From Zoogloea sp. (GTDB lineage Bacteria; Pseudomonadota; Gammaproteobacteria; Burkholderiales; Rhodocyclaceae), in NCBI RefSeq assembly GCF_023150065.1, contig NZ_JAKLLN010000001.1, forward strand, positions 62,001 to 126,000: a DNA stretch of 64,000 nucleotides. Reading direction: 5' to 3'. The notes beneath the pieces are model-generated. The model did not search any database and was not told where the DNA came from. It saw only the letters and a list, made by a program, of their open reading frames with translations. Below are positions 44,231 through 52,859 of the stretch, piece after piece. The stretch's first letter is position 1. The number at the start of each line of letters is the position of its first letter. Made by a program: the position numbers and the translations under genes.

Positions 44231-44566
44231 ATGTCCGAACAGAACACCAACCTTTCCGAATACATTCCCGACGTTCCCGAGCACGGCGGTTTTCACAAGG
44301 TCGTGCTGGAACTGGGAGTGGCCAACCACCCCGGCGTGATGAGCCATATCTGCGGCCTTTTTGCCCGCCGGGCGTTCAACGTGGAAGGCATCCTGTGCAT
44401 GCCCGTCGGCAACGCCGAGACCAGCCGCATCTGGCTGCTGATCTTTGAAGACGAGCGGCTCGACAAGATGATCAAGCAGGTCGAGAAGCTCGAGGATGTG
44501 CTCTATGTGCGTCAGCACGTGGGGGAACACCCCGTCTTTGGCCGGCTTGACGAGTTCTTCCAGTAA
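44231..44566 (+). CDS. ilvN: Acetolactate synthase, small regulatory subunit
   Basis: Protein of 111 residues with a single ACT domain ([32 protein letters not shown]), close in length to E. coli IlvN (96) and shorter than IlvH (about 163). It binds valine and gives feedback inhibition while raising activity of the large subunit. Nineteen bases after ilvB with a GAGGAGAG site, so they are cotranscribed. A GC-rich hairpin (44582-44606) without a T-run follows. Confidence 0.9.
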   Translation: MSEQNTNLSEYIPDVPEHGGFHKVVLELGVANHPGVMSHICGLFARRAFNVEGILCMPVGNAETSRIWLLIFEDERLDKMIKQVEKLEDVLYVRQHVGEHPVFGRLDEFFQ

Positions 44567-44581
44567 TCTGTCGGTTGTTCC

Positions 44582-44606
44582 CGCCGCCGGACCCGTGCCG
44601 GCGGCG
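44582..44606 (+). repeat. GC-rich hairpin between ilvN and aroC
   Basis: Nine-base perfect arms CGCCGCCGG / CCGGCGGCG with a seven-base loop, 15 bases after ilvN. With no clear T-run it is a weak terminator at best, so aroC may be partly cotranscribed with ilvBN. Confidence 0.45.
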
Positions 44607-44646
44607 TGCTAGATTCCCCTTTCTTCCTGTTTTCGCGAGTTTCCCC

Positions 44647-45786
44647 ATGTCCGGTAATACGCTCGGCACGCTCTTCTGCGTCACTTCCTTCGGCGAGTCC
44701 CATGGCCCTGCTATCGGTTGCGTGGTGGACGGCTGTCCGCCGGGTCTGGCCATCAGCGAGGCTGACATCCAGGCGGAGCTCGACCGACGCAAGCCCGGCA
44801 CGTCCCGGCATGTCACCCAGCGCCGGGAGCCCGATGCGGTGGAGATCCTGTCCGGCGTTTTCGAGGGGGTCACCACCGGCACCCCGATTGCGCTGCTGAT
44901 CCGCAACCAGGATCAGCGTTCGAAGGACTACGGCAACATCGCCGAGAGCTTCCGTCCGGGGCATGCGGATTACGGCTACTGGCAGAAATACGGCATCCGC
45001 GACTATCGCGGTGGCGGTCGTTCGTCAGCCCGGGAGACCGCCGTGCGTGTCGCGGCCGGCGCGATTGCCCGCAAGTGGCTGCAGGAGCGTTACGGCATCG
45101 TGATCCGCGGCTACATGGCCCAGCTTGGCCCAGTGGCGATTCCCTTCGTGTCCTGGGACGACGTGGACGGCAATGCCTTCTTTGCTCCGAACCAGGCGAT
45201 CGTGCCGCAACTCGAGAGCTACATGGATGATCTGCGCAAGTCGGGTGACTCGGTGGGCGCTCGCATCAACGTCGTTGCTACCGGCGTGCCGGTGGGCTGG
45301 GGTGAGCCGGTCTACGACCGCCTGGATGCCGACATCGCCCACGCCATGATGAGCATCAATGCGGTCAAGGGTGTGGAGATCGGCGCCGGTTTTGACAGCG
45401 TGTCCCAGCTGGGCACCCAGCACTCCGATGAAATGAGCCCCGAGGGCTTCCTGTCGAATCACGCGGGCGGTGTGCTGGGTGGAATCTCCACCGGCCAGGA
45501 CGTGGTGGTGAGTATGGCCATCAAGCCGACTTCGAGCACACGCCTTGATCGGCACTCCATCAACAAGGCCGGTGAGCCGGTGGTGGTCAATACCCACGGC
45601 CGACATGACCCTTGTGTGGGTATTCGTGCCACGCCCATTGCCGAATCCATGCTGGCCATCGTGCTGATGGACCACGCCCTGCGGCATCGGGCCCAGAACG
45701 CCGATGTGGTGGGTACGACACCAAAAATTGCAGGTCTGGCCCCGCGCGGCGCCCAGGCGGTGCCGTCACCCCGGCCCAGGAGTTGA
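44647..45786 (+). CDS. aroC: Chorismate synthase
   Basis: Protein of 379 residues. It converts 5-enolpyruvylshikimate-3-phosphate to chorismate with reduced FMN, the last step of the shikimate pathway. Family signatures [48 protein letters not shown] and, near the end, [17 protein letters not shown] are intact. ATG at 44647; the open frame upstream runs through the hairpin. The C-terminal tail [18 protein letters not shown] is Pro/Arg-rich and variable in the family. Confidence 0.97.
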   Translation: MSGNTLGTLFCVTSFGESHGPAIGCVVDGCPPGLAISEADIQAELDRRKPGTSRHVTQRREPDAVEILSGVFEGVTTGTPIALLIRNQDQRSKDYGNIAESFRPGHADYGYWQKYGIRDYRGGGRSSARETAVRVAAGAIARKWLQERYGIVIRGYMAQLGPVAIPFVSWDDVDGNAFFAPNQAIVPQLESYMDDLRKSGDSVGARINVVATGVPVGWGEPVYDRLDADIAHAMMSINAVKGVEIGAGFDSVSQLGTQHSDEMSPEGFLSNHAGGVLGGISTGQDVVVSMAIKPTSSTRLDRHSINKAGEPVVVNTHGRHDPCVGIRATPIAESMLAIVLMDHALRHRAQNADVVGTTPKIAGLAPRGAQAVPSPRPRS

Positions 45787-45871
45787 TCGCAGTCAACTTT
45801 TCCCGGGCGTCTGCGGCGTAGAGTGGATTCACGAACTTTCGAAATCCAATGACAAAGCGGGAGATGACTGC

Positions 45872-46114
45872 ATGGAGCAACACGATCTGAACCACGAGCT
45901 TCCGGAGTATCGCGAGCAGATTCACGCCCTGAAAATGTCCAACGGGCACTTCGCACGGCTTTTCGACGAATATCACGATGTCAATCGGCATGTGGTCCGC
46001 GTAGAGGTTCATGCCGAGACCGCTACCGACTTCGAGCTTGAAGACCTGAAGAAACGCAGGCTCAAACTCAAGGACGAGCTCTACGAAATGTTGAAGGGCG
46101 CGACCGTCAACTGA
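45872..46114 (+). CDS. YdcH/DUF465 small protein
   Basis: Protein of 80 residues, predicted helical hairpin, recognised as DUF465 (YdcH-like) from HALKMSNGHFARLFDEYHDVNRHVVRVE and DLKKRRLKLKDELYEML. Function in the family is unknown. GGGAG site at 45859-45863. Closed by its own terminator, so it is the end of a transcript. Confidence 0.88.
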   Translation: MEQHDLNHELPEYREQIHALKMSNGHFARLFDEYHDVNRHVVRVEVHAETATDFELEDLKKRRLKLKDELYEMLKGATVN

Positions 46115-46137
46115 TTTTTCGGCGGACGTCTGCAACG

Positions 46138-46164
46138 AAAAGAGCGCTTTCGGGCGCTCTTTTT
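46138..46164 (+). terminator. Intrinsic terminator after the YdcH-like gene
   Basis: Arms AGAGCGC / GCGCTCT (46141-46147 and 46154-46160) with A-run before and five or more T after. Confidence 0.88.
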
Positions 46165-46187
46165 CATGGCCGGGTAGAATCGCGCCG

Positions 46188-47345
46188 ATGATTCCCTATT
46201 GGCGCCTGTCGGGCTACTACTTCTTCTACTTCGCTTTCATCGGCGCCTTTTCACCCTATTTCGGCCTCTATCTGCAGTCCATCGGCAGCTCTGCCGCACA
46301 GATTGCGGTACTGATGTCGCTGATGTCGGTAATGCGCATGCTCGCGCCGACCCTGTGGGGCTGGCTGGCAGACCGGCTGGGGGTGCGTACGCCCATCGTG
46401 CGTCTCTCGGCGTTTCTGTCGGTCATCGGCTTTGCCGGCTTTCTGATGACGGACGCCTATTTTGGCCTGTTTCTGAGCATGGCTTTTCTGTCCTTTTTCT
46501 GGAGTGCGGCGCTCCCTCTCGTGGAGACGCTGACCTTTGCCCACCTGAAGGGGCAGGCCAGCCGTTACGGCAATATCCGGGTGTGGGGATCGGTGGGCTT
46601 CGTGATCGCGGTGCTCGGGCTTGGCTATCTGCTGGATGATCTGCCGGTGCGGGCTTTGCTCTGGATCACCCTGGCCATGCTGGTGGGCATCTTTGCCTGT
46701 GCCATGACGATTCCCGAGGCGCGCAAGCCTGGTGTGCCCCAGCCGCCGGTGGCCTTGCGGGAGATCCTCCGTCGCCCCGAGGTGGGGGGGCTGCTGGCGG
46801 CATGCTTCTTCATGTCGGCAGCCCATGGTGCTCTTTACGTCTTCTATTCGCTGCACCTGGTCGCCCATGGCTACAGCAAGTCGCTGGTGGGGTGGATGTG
46901 GACGCTGGGCGTGGTCGCCGAGATCGCCGTCTTCATGGGAATGCCCCAGCTCCTGAAGGCCTTTTCGCTACGGGATCTGCTGGTGCTGAGTTTTGTTGCG
47001 GCGGTGCTGCGCTTTGTCTTGATCGGCTGGGGCGCGGATTCGGTGGCCGTGCTGGTGTTTGCCCAGGTCCTGCATGGCGCGACTTTCGGTGCCTACCATG
47101 CGGCGGCGGTGGCGGCGGTGAATCACTGGTTCGGTACCCAGCATCAGGCTCGGGGGCAGGCCTTGTATGGAAGCATCTCCTTTGGCGCCGGAGGCATGAT
47201 GGGTGGGCTTGTCAGCGGCTACACTTGGGAGTCGATCGGCCCAGAATGGACCTATTCGCTGGGTTCCCTGTTCGCCCTGCTGGGCTTGATCGCGCTGCTT
47301 GGCTGGTGGAAAGATGAGGGGGGCGCCCAGGCGGGTGCCCGTTGA
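46188..47345 (+). CDS. MFS transporter, MFS_1-like/HcaT type
   Basis: Protein of 385 residues with about twelve hydrophobic helices. The opening YWRLSGYYFFYFAFIGAFSPYFGLYL and the segment GNIRVWGSVGFVIAVLGLGYLLD are characteristic of the PPP/HcaT and nucleoside-permease-like subgroup. HcaT takes up 3-phenylpropionate in E. coli; the substrate here is not readable, and no aromatic catabolism gene is adjacent. Start 24 bases behind the preceding terminator, with little room for a promoter. The M48 protease gene follows after 23 bases. Confidence 0.88.
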   Translation: MIPYWRLSGYYFFYFAFIGAFSPYFGLYLQSIGSSAAQIAVLMSLMSVMRMLAPTLWGWLADRLGVRTPIVRLSAFLSVIGFAGFLMTDAYFGLFLSMAFLSFFWSAALPLVETLTFAHLKGQASRYGNIRVWGSVGFVIAVLGLGYLLDDLPVRALLWITLAMLVGIFACAMTIPEARKPGVPQPPVALREILRRPEVGGLLAACFFMSAAHGALYVFYSLHLVAHGYSKSLVGWMWTLGVVAEIAVFMGMPQLLKAFSLRDLLVLSFVAAVLRFVLIGWGADSVAVLVFAQVLHGATFGAYHAAAVAAVNHWFGTQHQARGQALYGSISFGAGGMMGGLVSGYTWESIGPEWTYSLGSLFALLGLIALLGWWKDEGGAQAGAR

Positions 47346-47368
47346 CCTACGTGTAACCGGAAATAGAG

Positions 47369-48211
47369 ATGAGCTCAGGATTCAGTTGGATGCGGGGCGT
47401 GGCCCCGGTGATTGTGACCGCAGCCCTTGTCAGTGCCTGCCAGACGGTGAATACCACCCATACCGGGGCCGTCGGCATCGAGCGCAAGCAGATGATGATG
47501 GTGTCGTCGGGAGAGATGGACAAGGCTTCATCCCAGAGCTACCAGAAGATTCTCCAGCAGGCGGGGCAGAAGAACGCCCTGAACCGGGACAAGGATCAGG
47601 TGGCGCGGGTGCGTGCCGTGGCGAGCCGTCTGATCCCCACTACCGGCGCCTTCCGCCCTGATGCGCCCCAGTGGCGCTGGGAGGTGAATGTCCTCACTTC
47701 GCCGGAACTCAATGCCTGGTGCATGGCGGGCGGGAAGATCGCGTTCTACTCGGGGATCATCGAAAAGCTTCAGCTCAGCGATGACGAGATCGCGGCGATC
47801 ATGGGGCACGAGATCGCCCATGCGTTGCGCGAGCATGCCCGGGAGCGGGCCTCCCAGGCGATGGTGACCAACATCGGGGTGAGCGTGCTCGGCGCGGCCC
47901 TCGGGGTGGGGCAGGTGGGGACCGACCTGATCGGCTCCGTTGCCAAGGTGACTTTCGAGCTGCCCAACAGCCGCGAGCACGAGATCGAGGCTGATCGCAT
48001 CGGCGTCGAACTGGCCGCCCGGGGCGGCTATGACCCGCGTGCCGCGATCAGCCTGTGGCAGAAGATGGGCAAGGCCAGCAGCGGGCAGCCGCCCCAGTGG
48101 CTGTCCACCCACCCTTCCAGCGAGAGCCGGCAGCAGGATCTGGCCCAGTACGCAGCCCGTGTGATGCCGCTCTATGAGCAAGCTACTCAGCACGCGAAGC
48201 CTGTGAAATAA
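47369..48211 (+). CDS. M48 metalloprotease lipoprotein (LoiP/YcaL-like)
   Basis: Protein of 280 residues with a lipoprotein signal, lipid attachment at Cys24 (LVSAC), and an M48 catalytic domain with zinc motif His147-Glu148-x-x-His151 (GHEIAHALREH). The third ligand Glu lies in EIEADRIGVELAARGGYDP. Acts in the periplasm, probably at the outer membrane, in quality control of envelope proteins. No TPR extension, so it is closer to LoiP than to BepA. Ends 34 bases before leuC. Confidence 0.9.
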   Translation: MSSGFSWMRGVAPVIVTAALVSACQTVNTTHTGAVGIERKQMMMVSSGEMDKASSQSYQKILQQAGQKNALNRDKDQVARVRAVASRLIPTTGAFRPDAPQWRWEVNVLTSPELNAWCMAGGKIAFYSGIIEKLQLSDDEIAAIMGHEIAHALREHARERASQAMVTNIGVSVLGAALGVGQVGTDLIGSVAKVTFELPNSREHEIEADRIGVELAARGGYDPRAAISLWQKMGKASSGQPPQWLSTHPSSESRQQDLAQYAARVMPLYEQATQHAKPVK

Positions 48212-48245
48212 TTAAGGTTTCTCTGCCCCTACACGTCCTTCGCCC

Positions 48246-49655
48246 ATGCAAGCGCAAACGCTTTACGAAAAACTGTGGTCGAGTCACGTGGTGCACGTCG
48301 AAGATGACGGTACCGCGCTGATCTACATTGACCGTCACCTCGTTCATGAAGTCACCAGCCCGCAAGCCTTTGAAGGTCTCAAGCTGGCTGGCCGCAAGCC
48401 TTGGCGTGTCGACTCCATCGTTGCGACGGCGGATCACAATACGCCGACAGATCATTGGGAAATGGGCATCCAGGATCCGGTTTCCCGCCAGCAGGTGGAA
48501 ACCCTGGACAGCAATATCCGTGAGGTCGGCGCCCTGGCTTACTTCCCGTTCAAGGACGAGCGGCAGGGCATTGTCCACGTTATCGGGCCCGAGAACGGCG
48601 CCACCCTGCCGGGCATGACCGTGGTGTGTGGCGACTCCCACACCTCGACCCATGGCGCGTTCGCCTGTCTGGCCCACGGCATCGGTACCTCCGAGGTCGA
48701 GCATGTGATGGCCACCCAGTGCCTGCTGCAAAAGAAATCGAAGACCATGCTGGTCCGCGTGGACGGTCAGCTTGGCGCCGGTGTGACGGCCAAGGATGTG
48801 GTGCTTGCCATCATCGGCCGCATTGGTACGGCCGGCGGTACGGGCTACGCCATCGAGTTCGGCGGCAGCGCCATTCGCAGCCTGTCCATGGAAGGGCGCA
48901 TGACGATCTGCAACATGGCCATCGAGGCAGGCGCCCGCGCCGGCCTGGTTGCCGTGGATGACCAGACCGTGGCCTATCTCAAGGACCGTCCCTTCTCGCC
49001 CCGAGGCGACCACTGGGAACGGGCGGTTGCCTACTGGCGCACCCTGCATTCCGATGACGGCGCCGTCTTTGATGCGGTGGTCGAGTTGAATGGCGCCGCC
49101 ATCAAGCCGCAGGTTACCTGGGGAACGTCTCCCGAGATGGTCGCCGCCATTGACGGCATCGTGCCGGATCCGGCCCTTGAAAAGGACCCGGTCAAGCGCG
49201 AGGGTATGGAGCGGGCGCTTCAGTACATGGGGCTCAATCCGCGGACGCCGATCAACGCCATTGCCATCGACAAGGTCTTCATCGGTTCCTGTACCAACTC
49301 GCGCATCGAAGATCTGCGTGCCGCGGCCTTCGTGGCTCGCGGCCGTCGCAAGGCCGACAACGTCAAGCTGGTGCTGGTGGTGCCGGGTTCCGGTCTGGTC
49401 AAGCGGCAGGCCGAGGCGGAAGGCCTCGACAAGATCTTCGTCGCGGCGGGCTTCGAGTGGCGTGAGCCCGGTTGCTCCATGTGCCTCGCCATGAACGCCG
49501 ACCGGCTTGAGCCGGGTGAACGCTGTGCCTCCACGTCGAATCGCAACTTCGAAGGGCGTCAGGGCGCTGGTGGCCGGACGCATCTGGTCAGTCCGGCCAT
49601 GGCGGCCGCCGCCGCGATCGCTGGTCGGTTTGCCGACGTGCGCGAGCTGGCCTGA
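48246..49655 (+). CDS. leuC: 3-isopropylmalate dehydratase, large subunit
   Basis: Protein of 469 residues of the aconitase superfamily. With LeuD it interconverts 2- and 3-isopropylmalate in leucine synthesis. The 4Fe-4S ligands lie in [11 protein letters not shown]..., [13 protein letters not shown] and [11 protein letters not shown]. First gene of a leuC-entericidin-leuD-leuB-asd cluster; leuA is not in the window. Confidence 0.97.
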   Translation: MQAQTLYEKLWSSHVVHVEDDGTALIYIDRHLVHEVTSPQAFEGLKLAGRKPWRVDSIVATADHNTPTDHWEMGIQDPVSRQQVETLDSNIREVGALAYFPFKDERQGIVHVIGPENGATLPGMTVVCGDSHTSTHGAFACLAHGIGTSEVEHVMATQCLLQKKSKTMLVRVDGQLGAGVTAKDVVLAIIGRIGTAGGTGYAIEFGGSAIRSLSMEGRMTICNMAIEAGARAGLVAVDDQTVAYLKDRPFSPRGDHWERAVAYWRTLHSDDGAVFDAVVELNGAAIKPQVTWGTSPEMVAAIDGIVPDPALEKDPVKREGMERALQYMGLNPRTPINAIAIDKVFIGSCTNSRIEDLRAAAFVARGRRKADNVKLVLVVPGSGLVKRQAEAEGLDKIFVAAGFEWREPGCSMCLAMNADRLEPGERCASTSNRNFEGRQGAGGRTHLVSPAMAAAAAIAGRFADVRELA

Positions 49656-49671
49656 GCAGAAAGGTGCCCAC

Positions 49672-49809
49672 ATGCTTACCCATCTGCGTAGATTGACAGC
49701 GATGGCCGGCGTCATTGCCATGTTTGTCCTGACGGGCTGCAATACCGTCCAGGGCCTGGGCAAGGATATTGAAAAGGGTGGTGAAGCCATCCAGAAGGTA
49801 GCCAAGTAA
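49672..49809 (+). CDS. Entericidin-type small lipoprotein
   Basis: Protein of 45 residues: lipoprotein signal with lipobox VLTGC (Cys23) and the short mature part NTVQGLGKDIEKGGEAIQKVAK, which fits the entericidin A/B family (EcnA/EcnB), a toxin/antidote-like pair in Enterobacteria. Only one copy is present. It lies exactly between leuC and leuD, 16 bases after leuC and touching the leuD ATG, so it is translated with the leu genes. AAAGGTG site upstream. Confidence 0.88.
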   Translation: MLTHLRRLTAMAGVIAMFVLTGCNTVQGLGKDIEKGGEAIQKVAK

Positions 49810-50448
49810 ATGAATCCCTTCCGTAAACTCGATGGTCTGGTGGCGCCCATGGATCGCGCCAATGTCGATACCGACGCGATCATCCCCAAGCAGTTCCTCA
49901 AGTCGATCAAGCGCAGCGGCTTTGGCCCCAACCTGTTCGACGAGTGGCGCTATCTGGATGTCGGACAGCCGGGGCAGGACAACTCCGGGCGGCCGCGGAA
50001 TCCTGATTTCGTGCTCAATCAGGCGCGCTATCAGGGCGCCCAGATTCTGCTCGCCCGCGACAACTTCGGCTGCGGCAGCTCCCGGGAGCACGCCCCCTGG
50101 GCGCTGGAGGATTTCGGCTTCCGCGTCATCATCGGGCCGAGCTTTGCCGATATCTTCTTCAACAACTGCTTCAAGAACGGCCTGCTGCCGATCAAGCTCG
50201 ATGCAGCTGAAGTCGATGCGCTGTTCGCCCAGTGTCTCGGTACGGGCGGCTACCGCCTGAATGTCGATCTCGAAACCCAGACCATCACGCGCCCGGATGG
50301 CAAGGTGATCCCGTTCAGCGTGGATCCCTTCCGCCGCGAATGCCTGCTCAACGGCTGGGACGATATCGGCCTGACCCTGCGTCACGCAGACAAGATCCGC
50401 GAGTTCGAGGCCCGTCGCCGCATCGAACAGCCCTGGCTGTTTGCCTGA
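49810..50448 (+). CDS. leuD: 3-isopropylmalate dehydratase, small subunit
   Basis: Protein of 212 residues. The swivel domain partner of LeuC, with [23 protein letters not shown] and the substrate-binding segment [15 protein letters not shown]. Its ATG follows directly after the entericidin stop (TAAATG). A perfect eight-base-arm hairpin (50454-50473) lies between it and leuB, without a T-run. Confidence 0.97.
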   Translation: MNPFRKLDGLVAPMDRANVDTDAIIPKQFLKSIKRSGFGPNLFDEWRYLDVGQPGQDNSGRPRNPDFVLNQARYQGAQILLARDNFGCGSSREHAPWALEDFGFRVIIGPSFADIFFNNCFKNGLLPIKLDAAEVDALFAQCLGTGGYRLNVDLETQTITRPDGKVIPFSVDPFRRECLLNGWDDIGLTLRHADKIREFEARRRIEQPWLFA

Positions 50449-50499
50449 TTGCCCGCCGGCCCGAGGGCCGGCGTCATCCAACCAAAACAGAAAGACATA

Positions 50500-51561
50500 A
50501 TGAAAATCTGCGTTCTGCCGGGAGACGGCATCGGCCCTGAAATCATGGAGCAGGCCCTGCGCGTGCTCGACGCCCTGCGTGGTGATGGCTTCAACTTTGA
50601 AGCAGAAACCGCTTTGATCGGGGGCTGTGCGGTGGATGCAACCGGCACCCCTTATCCCGAAGCCACCAGCAAGCTGGCCAAGGCTGCTGATGCGATCCTG
50701 CTTGGCGCCGTTGGTGGCCCCCAGTGGGACAACCTGCCGCGTGAGCAACGTCCCGAGCGTGGTCTGCTGGCCATCCGCAAGGAGCTCAACCTGTTTGCCA
50801 ATCTGCGTCCGGCCATCCTTTATCCGGAGCTGGCCAACGCTTCCACCCTCAAGCCGGAAGTCGTGGCGGGGCTGGACATCCTGATCGTCCGCGAGCTGAC
50901 CAGTGACATCTACTTCGGCCAGCCCCGCGGTATTCGCGAGGAAGGCGGCGAGCGCGTCGGCTTCAACACCATGGTGTACGCCGAGTCGGAGATCCGCCGT
51001 ATCGGCAAGGTCGCCTTTGAAGCCGCGCGCAAGCGCGGCAAGAAGCTGTGCTCGGTGGACAAGATGAACGTACTCGAGTGCACCCAACTGTGGCGCGACG
51101 TGATGATCGAGCTGTCGGCCGATTATCCGGACGTGGAGCTGTCGCACATGCTGGTGGATAACGCCTCCATGCAGCTGGTGCGCGCGCCCAAGCAGTTCGA
51201 CGTGATGGTGACCGGCAACATGTTCGGCGACATCCTCTCCGACGAAGCGTCCATGCTCACCGGCTCCATCGGCATGCTGCCGTCCGCATCCCTCGACGCC
51301 AACAACAAGGGTCTCTACGAGCCCAGTCACGGCTCCGCACCCGACATCGCCGGCAAGGGTCTGGCCAATCCGCTGGCCACCATCCTGTCGGCGGCCATGA
51401 TGCTGCGCTATACCTTCAATCTCGAGGCTCAGGCCGTGCGTATCGAGAATGCCGTGAAGAAGGTGCTTGCCGCTGGCTACCGTACCGGCGACATCTATGA
51501 GGCGGGCACCCGCCGCGTTGGTACCAAGGAAATGGGCGACGCGGTCATCGCAGCGCTGTAA
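50500..51561 (+). CDS. leuB: 3-isopropylmalate dehydrogenase
   Basis: Protein of 353 residues. NAD-dependent oxidative decarboxylation of 3-isopropylmalate. Signatures: [19 protein letters not shown], the LeuB loop [13 protein letters not shown], and the metal/substrate motif [28 protein letters not shown] at 50500, chosen over upstream in-frame GTG codons because the Rossmann-like strand [10 protein letters not shown] starts here. Confidence 0.97.
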   Translation: MKICVLPGDGIGPEIMEQALRVLDALRGDGFNFEAETALIGGCAVDATGTPYPEATSKLAKAADAILLGAVGGPQWDNLPREQRPERGLLAIRKELNLFANLRPAILYPELANASTLKPEVVAGLDILIVRELTSDIYFGQPRGIREEGGERVGFNTMVYAESEIRRIGKVAFEAARKRGKKLCSVDKMNVLECTQLWRDVMIELSADYPDVELSHMLVDNASMQLVRAPKQFDVMVTGNMFGDILSDEASMLTGSIGMLPSASLDANNKGLYEPSHGSAPDIAGKGLANPLATILSAAMMLRYTFNLEAQAVRIENAVKKVLAAGYRTGDIYEAGTRRVGTKEMGDAVIAAL

Positions 51562-51601
51562 GCAATCAAGAAAAACATATCAAGTCTGATCGGGGATCAA
51601 A

Positions 51602-52726
51602 ATGAAGAGAGTAGGTCTGGTTGGCTGGCGTGGCATGGTCGGTTCCGTGCTCATGCAACGCATGCGCGAAGAGAACGATTTTGCACTGATCGATCCGGTG
51701 TTCTTCACCACCTCCAATCCGGGGGGCAAGGCGCCCAATTTCGGCAAGGAAGCGCCTGCGCTGAAGGACGCGAAGGACATCGACGCGCTCAAGTCGATGG
51801 ACATCGTCATCACCTGTCAGGGCGGTGATTACACCAACGAGGTGTATCCCAAGCTGCGCGCCGCCGGCTGGAATGGTCACTGGATCGATGCGGCTTCCTC
51901 CCTGCGCATGGACCCGAAAGCCGTCATCATCCTTGATCCGGTCAACCTCAACGTCATCAAGGACTCCCTGGCCAAGGGCGGCCGTGACTGGATCGGCGGC
52001 AACTGTACCGTGTCCCTGATGCTGATGGCTTTGGGTGGGCTGTTCCAGCGCGATCTGGTCGAGTGGGCCACCTCCATGACCTACCAGGCGGCTTCCGGTG
52101 CCGGCGCCCAGAACATGCGCGAGCTGCTGTCCCAGATGGGCGAGCTCAACCGCTCCGTCAAGGAACTGCTCGACGATCCGGCTTCCGCCATCCTCGACAT
52201 CGACCGTGAAGTGGCCGGCACCATGCGTGAAGATGCCTTCCCGGCCTCCAACTTCGGCGTGCCCCTGGCCGGCTCGCTGATCCCCTGGATCGACAAAGAT
52301 CTGGGTAACGGCCAGTCCAAGGAAGAATGGAAGGGCGGTGTCGAAACCAACAAGATCCTCGGCCGTGGCGAAGGCTTCGGCTCCCCGGTGGTGCCCATCG
52401 ATGGTCTGTGCGTGCGGATCGGTGCAATGCGCTGCCACAGCCAGGCCCTGACCCTGAAACTGCGCAAGGACATCCCGGTCGACGAGATCGAGGGCATGCT
52501 GGCGTCGGCCAACGATTGGGTCAAGGTGGTGCCGAACCAGCGCGATGTGACGATGCGTGACCTGACCCCGACCGCCGTGACTGGCACTCTGACGGTTCCT
52601 GTCGGCCGTCTGCGCAAGCTGGCCATGGGGGGCGAGTACCTGTCGGCCTTCACCGTGGGCGACCAGCTCTTGTGGGGGGCGGCGGAGCCCCTGCGGCGCA
52701 TGCTGCGGGTCCTGCTGGAGGACTGA
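51602..52726 (+). CDS. asd: Aspartate-semialdehyde dehydrogenase
   Basis: Protein of 374 residues, Gram-negative type. It reduces aspartyl phosphate to the semialdehyde for lysine, threonine, methionine and diaminopimelate. Glycine-rich [14 protein letters not shown] at the start, catalytic Cys135 in [10 protein letters not shown], and the C-terminal catalytic His region ([11 protein letters not shown]). A small dyad TGATC-GGG-GATCA (51587-51599) ends two bases before the ATG and holds the ribosome-binding GGGGA, so it could modulate initiation. Ends in a strong terminator. Confidence 0.97.
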   Translation: MKRVGLVGWRGMVGSVLMQRMREENDFALIDPVFFTTSNPGGKAPNFGKEAPALKDAKDIDALKSMDIVITCQGGDYTNEVYPKLRAAGWNGHWIDAASSLRMDPKAVIILDPVNLNVIKDSLAKGGRDWIGGNCTVSLMLMALGGLFQRDLVEWATSMTYQAASGAGAQNMRELLSQMGELNRSVKELLDDPASAILDIDREVAGTMREDAFPASNFGVPLAGSLIPWIDKDLGNGQSKEEWKGGVETNKILGRGEGFGSPVVPIDGLCVRIGAMRCHSQALTLKLRKDIPVDEIEGMLASANDWVKVVPNQRDVTMRDLTPTAVTGTLTVPVGRLRKLAMGGEYLSAFTVGDQLLWGAAEPLRRMLRVLLED

Positions 52727-52728
52727 TG

Positions 52729-52755
52729 AAAAAGGCGGCCATGGCCGCCTTTTTT
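52729..52755 (+). terminator. Intrinsic terminator after asd
   Basis: Arms AAAAAGGCGGC / GCCGCCTTTTT around CATG, followed by further T, directly after the asd stop. Confidence 0.9.
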
Positions 52756-52791
52756 ATTGATGCAGGAAGGGTGAGCCAACTTCAAACATGG

Positions 52792-52818
52792 CTTGAACTT
52801 GCCTCACCAAACCCATGA
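52792..52818 (+). promoter_or_regulatory. Sigma-32-like promoter candidate upstream of fimV
   Basis: CTTGAAC (52792-52798) and ACCCATGA (52811-52818) are 12 bases apart, resembling the RpoH consensus with three mismatches in total. It would start a transcript near 52825, 35 bases before the fimV start. No better sigma-70 pair was found in this gap. Confidence 0.3.
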
Positions 52819-52859
52819 TGTTATGTTCATCAGCAACTCGATTTCGACGATAAGCCTTC

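Noticed and set aside
50454-50473. The hairpin between leuD and leuB as a terminator.
   Set aside because: Strong stem, but no T-run, and leuB follows in the same operon. It is more likely a processing or stability element.
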